A DNA stretch of 64,000 bases from Ceratothoa steindachneri (GCA_963969495.1 OZ018335.1:89872440-89936439); one strand, 5' to 3'. Numbered from the stretch's first letter, positions 21,585 to 34,453 are shown. Notes: generated by a model not told the origin, from the letters alone. A program made the numbers and translations.

Positions 21585-23850
21585 AGTATGTATACCCCCT
21601 CGACCTAATTTTCCTTTTAATAAACAAACACCAACGAGGGCCTTTCTGTTATAATGTTTTGGGAGAGAATTTTATATTTTGAGTTTGGTCGATTTTCTTC
21701 GATTTATTTTTTTAAATTTCACCACAAATGCAGTTACTTAAGTTGATTTTGCGAATTTCTTAAAAACGAAATGGTAAATTAAGGAAAATGAAAATGTGTA
21801 AACTGAATAAGCCTGATTAGACTATTCAAAGTACCAGGGTGCGAAGCTCAAGCATCTTCTAAACCTGCTTCTGCTGCATAAACAACTACAGCCAACACCC
21901 AAACATGATGATGTGTCTTAATGTTATGGGACCTTTTTGAAAGAATGGTTCATCATCCCTAGTTGAATGCGTTGGGTAGGTCCATTAAAATGCATTTCTA
22001 TTTTTGAAGATGTTGGACATCTATGAATAAATTTGGCGATTTATTGAACAGACTGGAAATTTCTTCCCAAAATAAAACAAAACGTGAATTCCAAAAAACA
22101 TACGAAATTTGTTACTGAAAAAATATGTGCAAATAAGTAATAATAAATATAGAAGTATAAAAAGACCGACTTTTTATAATAGTGATAATGATAGAATTAT
22201 TCATCCCCAGATATTAGACTATGTACTTTTGAAAGATGTTATTAATTTGTGTTTAAATCAAAGGAAAAGATAATAAAAGGAAAAAAAATGAATCAAGATG
22301 ATTAGATCTAAAACCAAAAACAGCCGTGGTTATAAATAAAACCATCTCACAAAAAAACGATATGAAAAATTGTGACGGAGGGAAAAAGATCGAATCGAAA
22401 TCATGTCACTACCACACAGAATTCCAAATTCAGCATCAATCCACTCACGATACTCCCCCCCGCCCCCTCCCAATCCCTTAACTCTATAAATTGTCTGTAT
22501 TTCGAAATCGTAACTTAATCGAGGACGCCCCATTTTTCCCGAAAGTGTCCCTTTCTCGTCGACGTAAATGAAAGAAGAAAACTGCATTGCCGCAATCGGA
22601 ATATTTCAAGGGACACAATAACAACCAGGTAAATGGTTTCTCAGTTGTGTTAAAATTTGACGAGACTTTAAATTGTTTTTAGAAAGCCATTTGAACCATT
22701 TCCGATGGCTCAATGGTCTTTGCAGGAAGGTGGAATGCTGGCGGTGGGATCTGACTACGATCGCAGCTTCGTCCAGCAGTAGTTTCTCGTGTGCATCGCG
22801 GCGCACAAAGTTGCGAAGAGCTCCGAAAGGCTAATTTGACGTGAAAAAAGAGCAAAATATGAATCTCCAAAGAGCCGCGTACGGCCTTCAAGAATAACAA
22901 CGATCATTGCACTTTTAAGTCAACATCGACGGATAATAACAGTCTGACAACAAAGAATGCTAAGGGCTGAAGAAGTCAACAGGACTAAAGATCACCAATC
23001 AAGTGAAAGCAGTGTTGAGTGGAACAATACACTAAATAAAAGGTTAATAATAGAAATAATATTAAATATAAAGTTTAAAGAAACTGGGGAATAGCATAAA
23101 CAGTGGTTTAAGGAGGAGTTAACGAGTATTGTTTTGACCTTAAGTGGGTCTCCCGATGACAAGGAGGAAGAACAAAAGAAAATAAGAGTGGATGCGAGTA
23201 AATAATTGTAATAGTGAGAAATATGAAGCTGTGTATCTATTGGATGTAAAAAAAAGGGGAACCACAACTTTGTAGTGTCCCTGCTTCTATATGGGGCTGA
23301 ATCTCACAATCCTTTTTTTTTTGTCTTCCAACCCGTGAAGAGACCCGACCTTGATGGAAAGATCATCATCATCTTTCCCTAAAAAAGGTGATTGGCTGGG
23401 ATTAATGGGCGGTGCAAACAGTAAAAGAATTAATCCAATCAAAAAATCTGAAGGGAAATAGCGAGGGATTAAAAGAGGGTGAAATATTCTGCGTAAAGCG
23501 TGAAAACGTAGCTGTGTATGAAAGATTATATGTAGTAGGTGGAAAGATAAAAAGGTTATTGAGGCCGAAACGCGGTGAAAGTTTGTAAGAGGAGAGATTT
23601 AGAGAAAAAGAAAGTGAAAATGTATGGAAGACATGTGCAGATGCTCCTGCAGGATTTCTGGCTGGGAAGACACTCAATCCTACATATGTCAGCCGCGGTA
23701 AGGTTACCCATGCTACATCTGACATCAAGTTGCCGGTGCGTAAAAGGATAGATAGGGATAATAAAATGGCGGGGGGGAGGAAAGAGGTAGAAAAAATGTA
23801 GGCATGTTAAAAAACACAGCCCCAAAGCTCTTAGTTCCCCCCCTCCCCCC
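21585..23850. other. Unexplained AT-rich sequence
   Basis: I recognise no gene, transposon or tandem array. A GC-richer patch at about 22660-22890 gives overlapping short minus-strand frames (22606-22806 and 22679-22900) without known motifs. C-rich runs occur near 22458. Confidence 0.4.
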
Positions 23851-24035
23851 TCCAAGTAAGGGGTTAGTCGTATTGGGTTTGAAGAGACTTTAAATTCGGC
23901 AATAGACGGATTGTTTTGTCTTGAAAAGTTAAATGCCTTCTCCACAGATGCTTCAAGACGAGTTGAGTCCCAAGTTCTCTCGTAAGTTCGAAGGTCGTTG
24001 AAGATAAGGAGTTTGATGAGATTTGACTTGGCAAG
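23851..24035 (-). repeat. Dispersed repeat, copy A
   Basis: About 185 bp alike to 26083-26262, including AATAGACGGATTG, AGACGAGTTGAG and GTTGAAGATAAGGAGTTTGA. On the minus strand both copies share a reading frame: here LLIFNDLRTYERTWDSTRLE is open, and copy B reads LLIFNNLRTNKRSWASTRLK in the same phase. It may be an old dispersed element or a coding relic; I cannot name it. Confidence 0.6.
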
Positions 24036-26082
24036 AGTCTGCATTTTGGAGTCTGAAATTAATTTGAAGGATTTGAAAGTTGGTTACCAGAGCAACCAGT
24101 CTACTACAGCGTTCGAAATATTTAAGGATATTATAGAAAACAGAAAAAAATAATAAGAGTAAACACACCTGATTTTCTCAATACAAGCTTAAAATATTTA
24201 GTTAATGTTAACATATATACACATTAGTAAAAATACTGAATAGATTGAAAAGGCAATTAGGAAAGTGAGACGAGAAAGCTAAGGAGGTAGATCGAGGGTC
24301 TTTTGAAGGTGACTTTGTCCTCGTACTCTGCGCCTGTAGGGGTCATTCAGTGCACCCCGAAAGCTAGAGTAGGAGGGTTGACCTTATGAAATATTTCAAA
24401 TACCTTATTGAAAAATGTGTAACATCTGAAAAGGGGCACCATAAATAGCCATCGAGGGTAAGGGGAGTTTCAATTTCACACACGTCTAACTCCAACCTCA
24501 AAGTGGGGAGGGTGAGCTGGACACGTGGCTCACCATCGTCAAAGGGGCGCATGTTGCATGGAAGAACCCTTTCCCCAGGTTTCATGTCTAAAAATATGGA
24601 CGCAACCAGTCCAAAGGTACAAAAGGGGCACTACGACCACCGCCGCAGGCACAAAGCCAAGACGAACCTGAGAACCCACAATAGCTTTAAATCATAAAAA
24701 GTATTTGAAGCTTAAAGGAACTCAAATCTACACATTTATCAATTTTATGGTTATGCTATTTTTACGTAAAGATTATAATGGAAGTTTGACTTTTGACATC
24801 TGTCCTCGTTTCTCATAATTTGAATGGACGCGAAAATGATTCGAGGCAAATGAGAAAAGATTTGAAGAATAGAAAGAATTTTGAATTTAATCGGGCACCC
24901 CAAACAGATTCACTCAGTAAACCCATCGATACCACTTGCCTCTTATTTGATCCCGATGCTTTGCTAAATTATACTGTTGATAGGCAGTGGGCCGAAGTAT
25001 GGGTCTTCGGTGTGCAAAACTTGCACTTTTGAGATAAATGAAATCGTCATGCAGCTGCGCCATTGAATGGTTTCGTCCGAAAGGTTTGCCCTTTGAATGT
25101 AGGGGCTTATAATATTCGTTAGAAGGGGTATTTGAATTTGAAAATTAAACATTAGAAGCTCTTTCCCGGAAATTTGAAGAATTTTGGTTTAAAGTTTATA
25201 AAGAAAGAGGCTCCATTGGAAATGCAAACATTGAAAGGGCCTAAGAAACAGGAGGGAAAAATGAGAATCTGAGCAGTGCTTGGGAGTGGATTTGACAGTG
25301 ATATTCGGCACAAGGTTATTCAAAGCTTCATTTAATCTGATTTCGAGACGCTGAAGAATTTTTTATGAAATTATATGGAGTGTTTAATTTAATTTTAACT
25401 TCAAACTCGTATTCAATTTGAGAAGATAATTTTTCATCGAGCAAAGCGTCATTCACTTTGTCCACGTTAACTAAAATGTTAATTTGATTTATTGGTTCGT
25501 TTAAATCTTTAACGAAAACAAAGGATTTGACGGTATACATTCTCTCACGCAATTCAAATTCCGAGATGTAAACTAATTTAACATCTTCACTGTCTCTTAA
25601 AAATTAAGGCAATCTTTTTAAATCAAGCCACGACTTTTAACGAGGGTTGTAACTGAATGATCAAATTCGTAAAGAAGTGGGATGTATTTATACCATGGCG
25701 TTTTGAATAAAAATTTAAATTAGAAAAGGAAATGAAGAGCTTTGTGGAACAAGTATTTAAAAAAAAAACAACTTAATCAGTAAAGAGAAAGTAGAAACCA
25801 ACGAAGAAATTTCCCGGAAAAGACCCTTTCTGGCAACGAACACAATTTTCCGATTGATATAAAAACGCAACCTTTTTCCATTTGACTCTTGAAAGGAAAA
25901 AAAAAGGAACGCAGAGGAAAGTTTCAAGAAGACCGCGAGCGGGTGAGGGATAAAAGGTGACCAACGAGGACTCACACAAGAGATAGACTTTTCCCAAATC
26001 AATCCGAATTTCTCCCAAATCGGAAATAAACCGTCCTTTTAAACTTTCTCAATTGTGTTAGTGATTTTTTATCTCTCTCTCC
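24036..26082. other. Unexplained sequence
   Basis: No gene or element recognised. A GC-richer patch at about 24480-24680 gives overlapping short frames on both strands without known motifs. The remainder is AT-rich. Confidence 0.4.
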
Positions 26083-26262
26083 TCAAGTAAGGCCCTACTC
26101 TTAGTGGTTCGAAAGGACTTTGGAGTAGGCAATAGACGGATTGGTTCGTTTACTAAAAGTTTAAATATCTACTTCACAGATGCTTTGAGACGAGTTGAGG
26201 CCCAACTTCTCTTGTTAGTTCGAAGGTTGTTGAAAATAAGGAGTTTGAAAATAAGATTCGCT
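26083..26262 (-). repeat. Dispersed repeat, copy B
   Basis: Second copy of the repeat at 23851-24035, in the same orientation and about 2.2 kb away. It has one stop on the minus strand within the shared reading frame. Similarity fades on both sides in both copies. Confidence 0.6.
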
Positions 26263-26369
26263 AAAGATATTTGACTATGGAGAAATTGTGTTCCAGGAGG
26301 TCGAGATGGTATTTTAGTAACATAAACTATGTTTCGTGGGGTAGATGACGCTGCAAGTGCACACTGTTG

Positions 26370-26910
26370 ATAGGAGTTAGTGATTTGTTTTGTCTCTTAT
26401 GTAGTTTTCTGAGGTGAATGGGTGCTATGTTTGGTGCTCAGGACGGCGTGATGGATGAATATAGGTTGTAATTTGGGTGATGGATTCTCTGACTTTTCCG
26501 AATGCAGTTGCAGTTAGTGCTCGGAGTGTGTTCATTTTTGTGTTAGCTTTGTTTGCTTGTTTCTCGAATGTTGTCAGAAATTTAGTCCTGTATATAGTGT
26601 AACATCGAGCACTGTAGGTGTTATATTAACGTTGAGTTGCGTGTTTGCTAAAGTGATGTGGAGTTGTTGGTTGTACATACTCCAGTTTTTAGGTTATGAA
26701 GAGAGTAACAGAATATTTTAATGTGAAACGGACATTTGGTTCTGTTGCAGCCAGCGTTGGAGTCGTGTGATGTAGAGATGTAAATTGAAAGCTGCTTGGG
26801 TCTGTGTCGAGGTTTAGTGAGTGGGTAATCCCAGTCTCACTTCCTAGGTATATATTATACTCCCGCACCAAGGTGAAGTGGAGGTGAAGTGTAGCCAATA
26901 CACCTACCAT
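26370..26910 (-). pseudogene. Jockey-like LINE, post-catalytic RT region
   Basis: Minus-strand fragments continue a non-LTR RT beyond its catalytic core: NLHLYITRLQRWLQQNQMSV (the region after the catalytic box, usually LE-WL--NRM-VS), then stops, then QANKANTKMNTLRALTATAF and GKVRESI, which fits the INTK---LN-LRAL-G--FG block that follows. It is the same type of element as the minus-strand remnant starting at 28069, which stops just after its catalytic box. The two therefore look like halves of one copy separated by about 1.2 kb of other sequence. Confidence 0.65.
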
Positions 26911-28065
26911 AGCCACTTTCGGTGAATAAGAATAACCCCAGTGCTTCCCTTTTGATTAAAGTTAAGATAATGATCCCCTGAGTGTGTTCTCACTCAGTAA
27001 AAGCCAGTCATGGGTGGATTTATGTAATATTGAGAATTAAGCCGAATGGATTGCTTATTAATTTCCAAAAGATCGTCCAAAATAGTTAAACACACAAATA
27101 CAAAAATAATCTTTAATATAGATGAATTAGAAATATGAAACAGCGTATATAGATATAAATAGGATTAGTCTTTGCACTGAACAGGTAAGTCTATATATAA
27201 TGTCGTGGGGATTACACTTGAATTCTAGGTACTAGGATGCCTGCGTCTTAATTGCACCTGACAGAATAAATTGAATAATATTATGCAATTAAGCATTGAA
27301 TCAATCACTTGAAATAATCGAGGTTATGAGCTCGGGATAGAAATTCTAGTTAATGGTTAAACTGGTAAAGTTAGGGAAGGGGATAATTCACTTTAACGAT
27401 ACCTTAGAGTTCGTATGACGATGTTCACACTTAGCCTGGTCGTTCGAGGTTACTAAATGTGCGGGTAATCCTAGACCGGATTGCGAAGGCAGGTCAAACT
27501 GTGACTCAAATCGGAATTCTTCTCCTCGAAGTGTCCGTTCCGATTATTGGCTCCTGGAGTGGTTAGCTAAAATGATTACCTGGCTGCGTCTAGGGTAATC
27601 CGCAGAGGGAGGTCCTGTGTAACCTCTGACTCTGAAGAGGGGGGGGGGCTGCGAGAAGTTTGGCACCTACAAGTACCGTGACGGTATCAACCAATTCCCC
27701 GAAGTTTCTTTCTTGCAACGGGCCAACTGTTTCCTTCGTGGGACTAGCTCCACACACAACGTAGGTCGAAGAACTTCTGCCTGACTCCAGGGAGAATTTT
27801 CCCTTTTATTTCCCTCATGAGCTAAAATCGAGAGAAAGCACTGAATTCTCATAAAATCCGTATCGCTGCGCGAAAGACCTTTTGTCTGCTGCCAGACATG
27901 CGAAATATTTACGCCTCGTCGTCATCGAAGCTTTCCTCGTCTCAAGCTGCAAGTTTATAACGGCGCGAAAAGGGGTGAGGTTGATTCGATGTGAAAGGCG
28001 AATTTAGAATAAGGGAGGGACACGCAGTTGTGTCGGTGTATTTATGTATACACTTATGTATGGGG
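26911..28065. other. Sequence separating two halves of a LINE
   Basis: About 1.2 kb with no recognised coding region, including a GC-richer part at 27400-27960 and a G run at 27642. By position it may be an insertion into the Jockey-like element, but I could not find target duplications or inverted ends. Confidence 0.4.
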
Positions 28066-28068
28066 TAT

Positions 28069-30180
28069 TTAGATTTTTACAGTCTGGTTTGGGTGTTGTG
28101 AGACAAGGGCGATGTCATCTGTGTAGCTGTAGACTGTTATGTTGGGATTGCAGAAGGGGATTTCGTGGAAGAAAAGATTGAAGGGGATGGTTGAGAGTAT
28201 AGATCCCTGCGTGACGCTGTTTTGTACGTGATGTGTTCGTGGTAGCTTGACATGGTATATTACTAGTGTTTGGCTACCGGCCTCTGAGGAAATTGGCAAG
28301 CCATTTTTATAGTTGCGTTGAGTGTGGTGTTTAGTATTTTGTTGATGAAGATGTGTCTGGGTACCGTGTTGAAGGCTTTACTTATGTCGATTGTTGTTCT
28401 GACTGTCTCGAGGGAGGGCTGAAGGTTGGTTGAAGCCTTCTTTTATGAGTTTTTTGATCTTGATAACCAAAAGGGTTGTTAAGTGCATTGGGCAGAAGTC
28501 GCGTTTGGCGACGTCCAGTAGGCTGTTCAGCTTGATTTTGTGTAGTGCTAGACGTTACATGATTTTAGAGGGGATGTAGAGTAGGGAGATTGCCCGTTAT
28601 GATGTATGGTCAGAGGATGGTTTGTTTAGTTTGAGGATGGGTATGATGTGAACATATTTCTAGATATTTAGAATAGATTTATCTGTGAGAGACTGGTTGA
28701 ATATTTGTGTGAGGGCATCGCTGCCTCTTGGACCAATGTGTTTTAGGTTACTGTTTGATTTTCTGGCAGGTAAAGAGATAAGGGGGGGGGGTGACTTTGC
28801 CTGCTGTATATCCTAGGGTACCATTTTGGTGGTGAATTGTCTGGGCTTATCGTTCAAATTTCAAGTGAGTGTAGGTATTTGTTTTGGGTTCTGTGTGAGA
28901 GCAGAGGTTTTGTTGCTTATGTCTGAGTAGTGTTGAATGAGGATGTTTACCTTCCTGGTGAAGTTGACTGTTTGCGTTAGAAAAGATGACTTCCTGTGGT
29001 CTTTTTCACTTCTGATTGAGTAGACAAATCCCCTAGTATTTATTGATAATTCTTTGCTGTCTGTTTTGTCTCTTTTACTGCGTGTGGCAGTAAAAGAGTT
29101 GTTCAGAATAAATACGTGGTTTAAGTTTTCTCTGATGTTGCGGGCTTTTGTTTCTCTGTCTTGGGATTCTAGCCAGGCGCCATCGTGAGCAGTGAATTGA
29201 TCCGCAACAAGAGTGTTATTTTGTTGTGTTGGAAGGTAATCGAGTGCAGGCCCATAGTTTGGTTGGTAGGATTTAGGTAGGAGGGTTATGAACAAATTGG
29301 TGAAAATGTCGTATGTGCTGCTAATTTGTGCTCTGATATTTGCATTTATATTGGGTCATGGTGCGAGATGGAGGCTGAGGTGACTATTGGTATTGATGAA
29401 AGGGATATCGTCTTTGATGTATCTAATTAGGCCTTCGCCCCCCCCCCCTCTTCTTTGTCTGCCTTATGCCTGATTTGTGTGCAGCGTGGCACTTTTGTGA
29501 TGTGTGGGCGTGGAGTAATGAGTTTTCATTCCTGGATGAAGGCTGTATAGACCTTGCGGTTGCCTAGGAATTGCTTGAATTCTATTTGTTTGTGGCGTAT
29601 TCCGTTAATGTTTAGTTTGAGGATGTTGAGAGTATCTTAGTGGTGTGTTTTGAGTCTGGGGGAGTGCTGGTGAAAGAGGCGTGGGGGTTGGGAGAGGGTT
29701 GTGGGACTCTGGCCTGCGTGTTTGACTGGAAAAAAGTGCGGTGCGTTGGATTTTGGTGGAAATATGTGTAGATGTTAGGATAGTGGATTTGGTGTAGCGG
29801 GATGAATGGGTTGTAACGTAAACCAGCACAACGTGTGATGTAGCGGTGGCAGCTTCCGTATATTGCACACTTGATTGCGGCTTGACCTCGGTTACAGAGC
29901 AATCTAGGCCTGGGTTTTGCTCTATGTGCGTGTTGGGCCATGACGAAAGCTCTTGCCCGTGCCCGTGTTGATATATGGCCTGGGGTTTGGAGTGGTGGTA
30001 TGAGGGAAGGCTCATCCGGATGGGCGTATCTCGGGTCGTGCCCTTGAGCTAGTCCCCCGAGGCAGGGGAAAGGTGCGCGGCTTCACCGGGGGAAACAAAT
30101 ATGTGGTTCCGTTCACTTCGTGGAGGTTCGGCCGACGATGGGATGTCCGGAGCGTATACCGACGCAAAGTTGTGAAGATG
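28069..30180 (-). pseudogene. Jockey-like non-LTR retrotransposon, ORF1-EN-RT
   Basis: Read on the minus strand, the order is that of a complete LINE 5' part. ORF1 remains at 30180-29610 include a cysteine-containing stretch, CNRGQAAIKCAIYGSCHRYI, that resembles a zinc-knuckle region. The endonuclease follows at about 29600-28860 with LNINGIRHKQIEFKQFLGNR, AFIQE and then VADQFTAHDGAWLESQDRET. The RT lies at about 28760-28069, with LKHIGPRGSDALTQIFNQSL, HVQNSVTQGSILSTIPFNLF and the catalytic box SYTDDIALVS near 28111-28125. In the last, the usual YADD reads YTDD. Stops and frame changes are scattered throughout, so it is inactive. The clade name is by resemblance only. Confidence 0.75.
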
Positions 30181-30199
30181 TTCAGCATTCTCCTCCCTG

Positions 30200-30629
30200 T
30201 TACATCCGTTCACAGGCACCATTAAGTATGAAATTATTTTTAAAAGGTGTAAACCACCGAGAACATCATCTAAAAAAAATATGAAGTAAGATTCGTAAAA
30301 TGGTAAAGTTGATGTACTAGAGAGATGTCGCCACTCTCCTTAGCCTGCTCTTGTTCCAGAATAAAGGAACGATTCACCATCATTTGAGAAGAGGGTAGTG
30401 CTACTCCCTACTTCCAACTCCAGTGTTTATTTAAACACAAAGGGGATAAGAGAATGATAATAAAGAAAAAAATAAATGATGTAAGAGAGTGAGAATAAAA
30501 AAAGACCCAAAACTAGAGCCCAAATTCACGTGTTAGGTTGACGTCTCGTGGGGCGCTCACAGCGTGATGACGGTTGATTCGCGTCTTATGAATTGAGTTG
30601 GGGTATGGAATGTGAGGTAAGGAAAAAAG
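30200..30629. other. Spacer, nothing recognised
   Basis: Sequence between the head of the minus-strand Jockey-like element and the head of the plus-strand RTE-like element. It may contain their 5' untranslated parts. Confidence 0.35.
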
Positions 30630-31725
30630 GGGAGATGCATTGAAAGTGTTTAAAAGAGGGAGATTGCGAATGCTCGCGTTATGTGACACTTATATGAAGG
30701 GAATGGAGAGCTCGTGTAGTAGACAGTGAATGGAGTGCGATCAGATGTGAAAAGCTGCGCTAGGGTGGTTGTTTAGTGAGCAGTGACACGATGCATTAGG
30801 ATATGAATAAAAAGTTCGAAAATTATGTGAGTGGAGTTGAGAGTCGTAATGTTGAAAATGCGCGTGGTTTTAGTGTATGGGTTCAGTAATGATAGACTTG
30901 AGAATTCGAAAGATGATACGAGAGGTTATGGAATGACTTGGGGATGGGTCGTGTATGGTTTTGGGAAATGGAATAATAGGGGGAGGGGGAGGCTTCCGTA
31001 CACCTGTGCTGAGGGAAACTTGTAATGTGGCAAAGAGGTGATTTCAGCTAAAAGCTCTGCGTAATTACACAAGGTGGGCGTGCAATGAAGCGAGTTAGAT
31101 GCGCTAGAAATATAAGATAGAGAAATGCTGAATGGTAGAATGATGCTTTGAAATATGTATTGAAGAGTAAGTTCGATGCGTAGTTGTCGACGCTTCATAA
31201 AGGCAGATGAACACGTCTGGGAAATGTGAATGTGAATAAAGGAAGGTGGAAACGAAGGATTAATCAGAGTAAGAAGGTAGCAAATAAAGCATTTAGAAGG
31301 AACGTATATAAGGATAACGATGAAAACAGGAACATATTTTGGAATAATGTGAGAATGAAGCGAAACATGAGAAGAAGAATTGTGTAAACACCAAAGATAA
31401 AAATAGGTGGGTAATTATGAGTGATGTATAGGTTAAAAGTAGATGGCGAGCTTAGTTTAAGCCAGATAATGTCAATAGACAAGAGCATGTTAATATGGTT
31501 GTTTCGATAGTGCAGATCGCGTGTAGTATTAAAGTATGGAAGCGGTTAGTATGAATTAGAGATGGTTAACGCTGTGCGAGTTTTGAAAATTAGGACGAAA
31601 GCTAGAAAGCATATGTTAGTTGTGTTGTGACTCCGTTGAAAGTCGAGCAATATCTGAGAAGTGGGATAATGTGATGGGAGAACCAATGAATAAGTGAATG
31701 CTTTCCAAGCCCCTCTTTGACTGCG
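30630..31725 (+). pseudogene. RTE-like LINE, endonuclease and linker part
   Basis: Plus-strand fragments in several frames follow the RTE/BovB-type polyprotein. At about 30650-30710 is RGRLRMLALCDTYMKGM, the endonuclease L-L-ET--KG block. At about 30890-30960 is ERLWNDLGMG, with further endonuclease residues. At about 31255-31375 is an uninterrupted linker, KVANKAFRRNVYKDNDENRN then IFWNNVRMKRNMRRR, the K-NK-FW--V region upstream of RT. At about 31460-31610 are DNVNRQEHVNMVV and ELEMVNAVRVLKIRTKARKH, the block just before the RT fingers. Similarity stops near 31725 and resumes at 33740. No open frame covers more than a fragment. The plus frame 30831-31025 is only one shard of it. Confidence 0.68.
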
Positions 31726-31729
31726 ATTT

Positions 31730-32480
31730 TAGACACCGGCTTTTTTAGGTCGGACGATCCTCAGAACGGATCCTGCAATTTCCGTTCATCTTCATCGAAG
31801 TTTGTCCAATATAGTTTACTGAATTCTAATTTAATTTAATATTCAATAACTGGTGTTATTTCTGTTGATAATTATCAGAGAAAATAAGAGGTACAATTTG
31901 ATGTTAATTTAAATTATATTGGAAAATTATGCAAGTAAATACAAATAAAGTCTTGACTGGTAGGTATAAAGTTGCACGTTTGTATATATTTTAAGCGGAT
32001 TTTTATTTTATTATTCTCCCTATCCATCACCTAGGTTACGACCATTGCTTAAGAAAGTACTTGTTTAAAGGAAAAGTGTGGATGGTGGTGTTTGTGTAAT
32101 GGAATGAATCTGGTAATTCTGTGGTAAAGTTTTGAAAAGTGAAACAGTACAGGAGAGAAAGAAAAATGCTGTAATAGTACCAACTTGTACATATATGTGC
32201 ATATTCACAGAGAGACAAGGGAGAACTTCCCCAATTTCCACTTTTCGCCTCAAGATAGGCAAAGAGGAGATTCGTTTGCTGGTCGCCGTTTTTGCTTGAG
32301 TTCCGATTTCCGTTGAGCGCTGGACTCGCTGTTAATCTCGTGGGACCTTGGAGACGAAAAGAGGGGTTTACTCTCATGTTAATCGCTTCTGCCTAGCCTC
32401 AGACCTTCATGAGAACGAACTTCCCAAGAAGAGGAAAACATCGCGTATTCACAAGTTGGGGAAAAATAAAAATCCTCTCC
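31730..32480. other. AT-rich part of the insertion within the RTE
   Basis: No coding region recognised. It lies between the break in the RTE-like element and the palindromic cluster and probably belongs to the same inserted block. Confidence 0.4.
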
Positions 32481-33660
32481 GCACTTCTCAGTAAGACAAT
32501 TGACTCCCGCATCGCCCAACAACTCTCCAGGCAATCTCCTTTACACACTTCTTGAAAAGACAACTACTCGTGTTTTATCAATTCTCTTGCATCATCCAAC
32601 AACTTTCCAAGTACTCTTCAAACTGTACTTCTCGGCAAGAAAGCTAATCATGCTCTCAGGCATAATTTATTACTTTCCGCGTAAATGAATCAAAATTGAT
32701 TAATTCAACGTGGTGAAATGCAACTGAATTTAGTGTTTAACTATTTTAATCGTTGGAATTAATTTTCGGCGGTGTAAGTGTAAATTAATTTGCTATTTTA
32801 TCTTCACCTATACTTATAGGTGGAGATAACATGGCAAATAATTAATCGAGTTTGATTAATTTATGTAGAAAGTAATAAGTTACGGTTGAGTGCATGAGTA
32901 GTTGTCGAAAAGTACAGAGAGGAGACTACTTGGAGAGTTGTCGAGTGACAAAAGAGAGTTGAGAAAGCGCGAGTAGTCCTTTTGTCAAGAAGTGTGGAAA
33001 GGAGATTAATTGCTAAGAAAGTTTCGGGCAATTATTGTGACTAAATTGCCACAATGATTTGAATGAGGACATTGATGAAATTAGTCTCTGATCAAGCATA
33101 AACGAATGATTTTGGCGCGTCTTTTTATAATATTATGAATTAACGATAAATCACTTATACATAAATAAAAAATGACAAAATTGTTAATTTACACTGCCGC
33201 GAATTATTAATTTACACTTACACTACCGCGAATTAATTTAAATGATTTCAATAGTTGGACATTAAATTCATTTGCATATGACCGCGTTGAATTAATCGAT
33301 TTTTATTCATTTATGCAGAAAGTATTGTTACGGTTGAGAACAAAATTAATCGTCTTGCCTAGAAGTACAGAGAGGAGACTACTTGGGGAGTTTTCGAGTG
33401 ACGCAAGAGGGTTGAAAAAGGACGAGTTGGTGTTTTGTCGAGAAGTGTATAATTATAATTCGTGGCAGTGAAAATTAGCATGTTGTCATCTCCTATTCAC
33501 GTATAAATGATCCATCGTTAATTCAAAATATTATAAAAAAGACGCGCACAAATCATTCGTTCATTGCTACACCCACTTGATCACAGAGACTAATTTCATC
33601 ATTTTCCTCATTCAAATCATTGTGGCAATTTAGTCGCTAAAATAATGGTGTCAAATGGCG
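32480..33660. repeat. Palindromic repeat cluster
   Basis: Three copies of one segment: inverted at about 32505-32712, direct at 32840-33010 and direct at 33285-33450. Each contains a recognisable GAGAAGTACAGAGAGGAGAC-like core, the inverted copy being more diverged. A second inverted pair has arms at about 33030-33160 and 33500-33644, including GACGCGC and CAAATCATTGTGGCAATTTAG. Together they could fold into large stem-loops. No open frame or transposase was seen. The architecture resembles a foldback-type element. Confidence 0.8.
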
Positions 33661-33739
33661 CTATAAAACAGGTCTCAGTCACTACAATGAGAATGGTGAA
33701 TGAAAGATGACGGGTGGGAGGGGGGGGCAATTGAATTGT

Positions 33740-34453
33740 GTTATAGGTAAAGTATGTATATGAAACAAGTTATGTTTGAGTGTGTTAAGAAGGATGAGAA
33801 TAAAAAAGGATAAGTAAGGTGAATTTAGAGACGGTAGGAAGTGAATGGATCAAGTGTTTGCGTCGATACAGCTGGCTAAGAAAACAAGGAGTAGAAGTTG
33901 TAATGTATATGTTTGGTCTTTGGTTCTTTAGAAGATATATGAATGTGTCGATAAGGAAACGATTTGTTAGGTTCTAAGGGTGCATATAGTTTGGTGGTAA
34001 CCTGCAAGATGTGTGGAAAGTATTCATGTCGGAAGTTAGACTTGCGTTCAGATGAAAAATGGCCGAAATGATTGTTTTTGGTATATTGGAGGGAGGGAAA
34101 CTGGAAGAGGGTGAATGATGTTACTGCCATGGTTATTTAATATCTTAATGCATGGATTGCTTAGAGATGTACTAGTTGGAGTGAGGGACAGAAGTTTGAG
34201 GACTAGTGTTTTCTATGTTGGTGTAAGGACATAACCAGTTGTTAGTAACTGAGGGTAAGAGAAATTGGGGAATGTTGATTGAATGAAGCGTTTGGAAGGG
34301 TTTGTGACGAGTAAATGAAGATAAAGGAAAAATTATAATGTTTGGTGGTGAAAAGGGATATTAGGGTCATGGTCTGGGCTGATCAAGTGCGAGGTTTAAA
34401 GTATGTAGGGTTAGGTTGCATCGTGAATTGTAGTTATGTATGAGGTCGCCTAA
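33740..34453 (+). pseudogene. RTE-like LINE, reverse transcriptase core
   Basis: The RTE-like remnant resumes with VIGKVCI then GEFRDGRK and MDQVFASIQLAKKT, matching the Q-GFR-GR-C-DQ-F block. Next is NVYVWSLVLxKIYECVDKE (x is a stop), corresponding to the V-AF-DLEKAYD-VDRE motif A with the catalytic aspartate lost. At about 34105-34170 comes PWLFNILMHGLLRDVLVGVR (motif B, SPWLFN-YMDG--REV). At about 34320-34440 are MKIKEKL and DIRVMVWADQVRGLKYVGLG. The FADD box near 34200 is not recognisable. The copy is interrupted at 34454 by a MITE. Confidence 0.75.
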
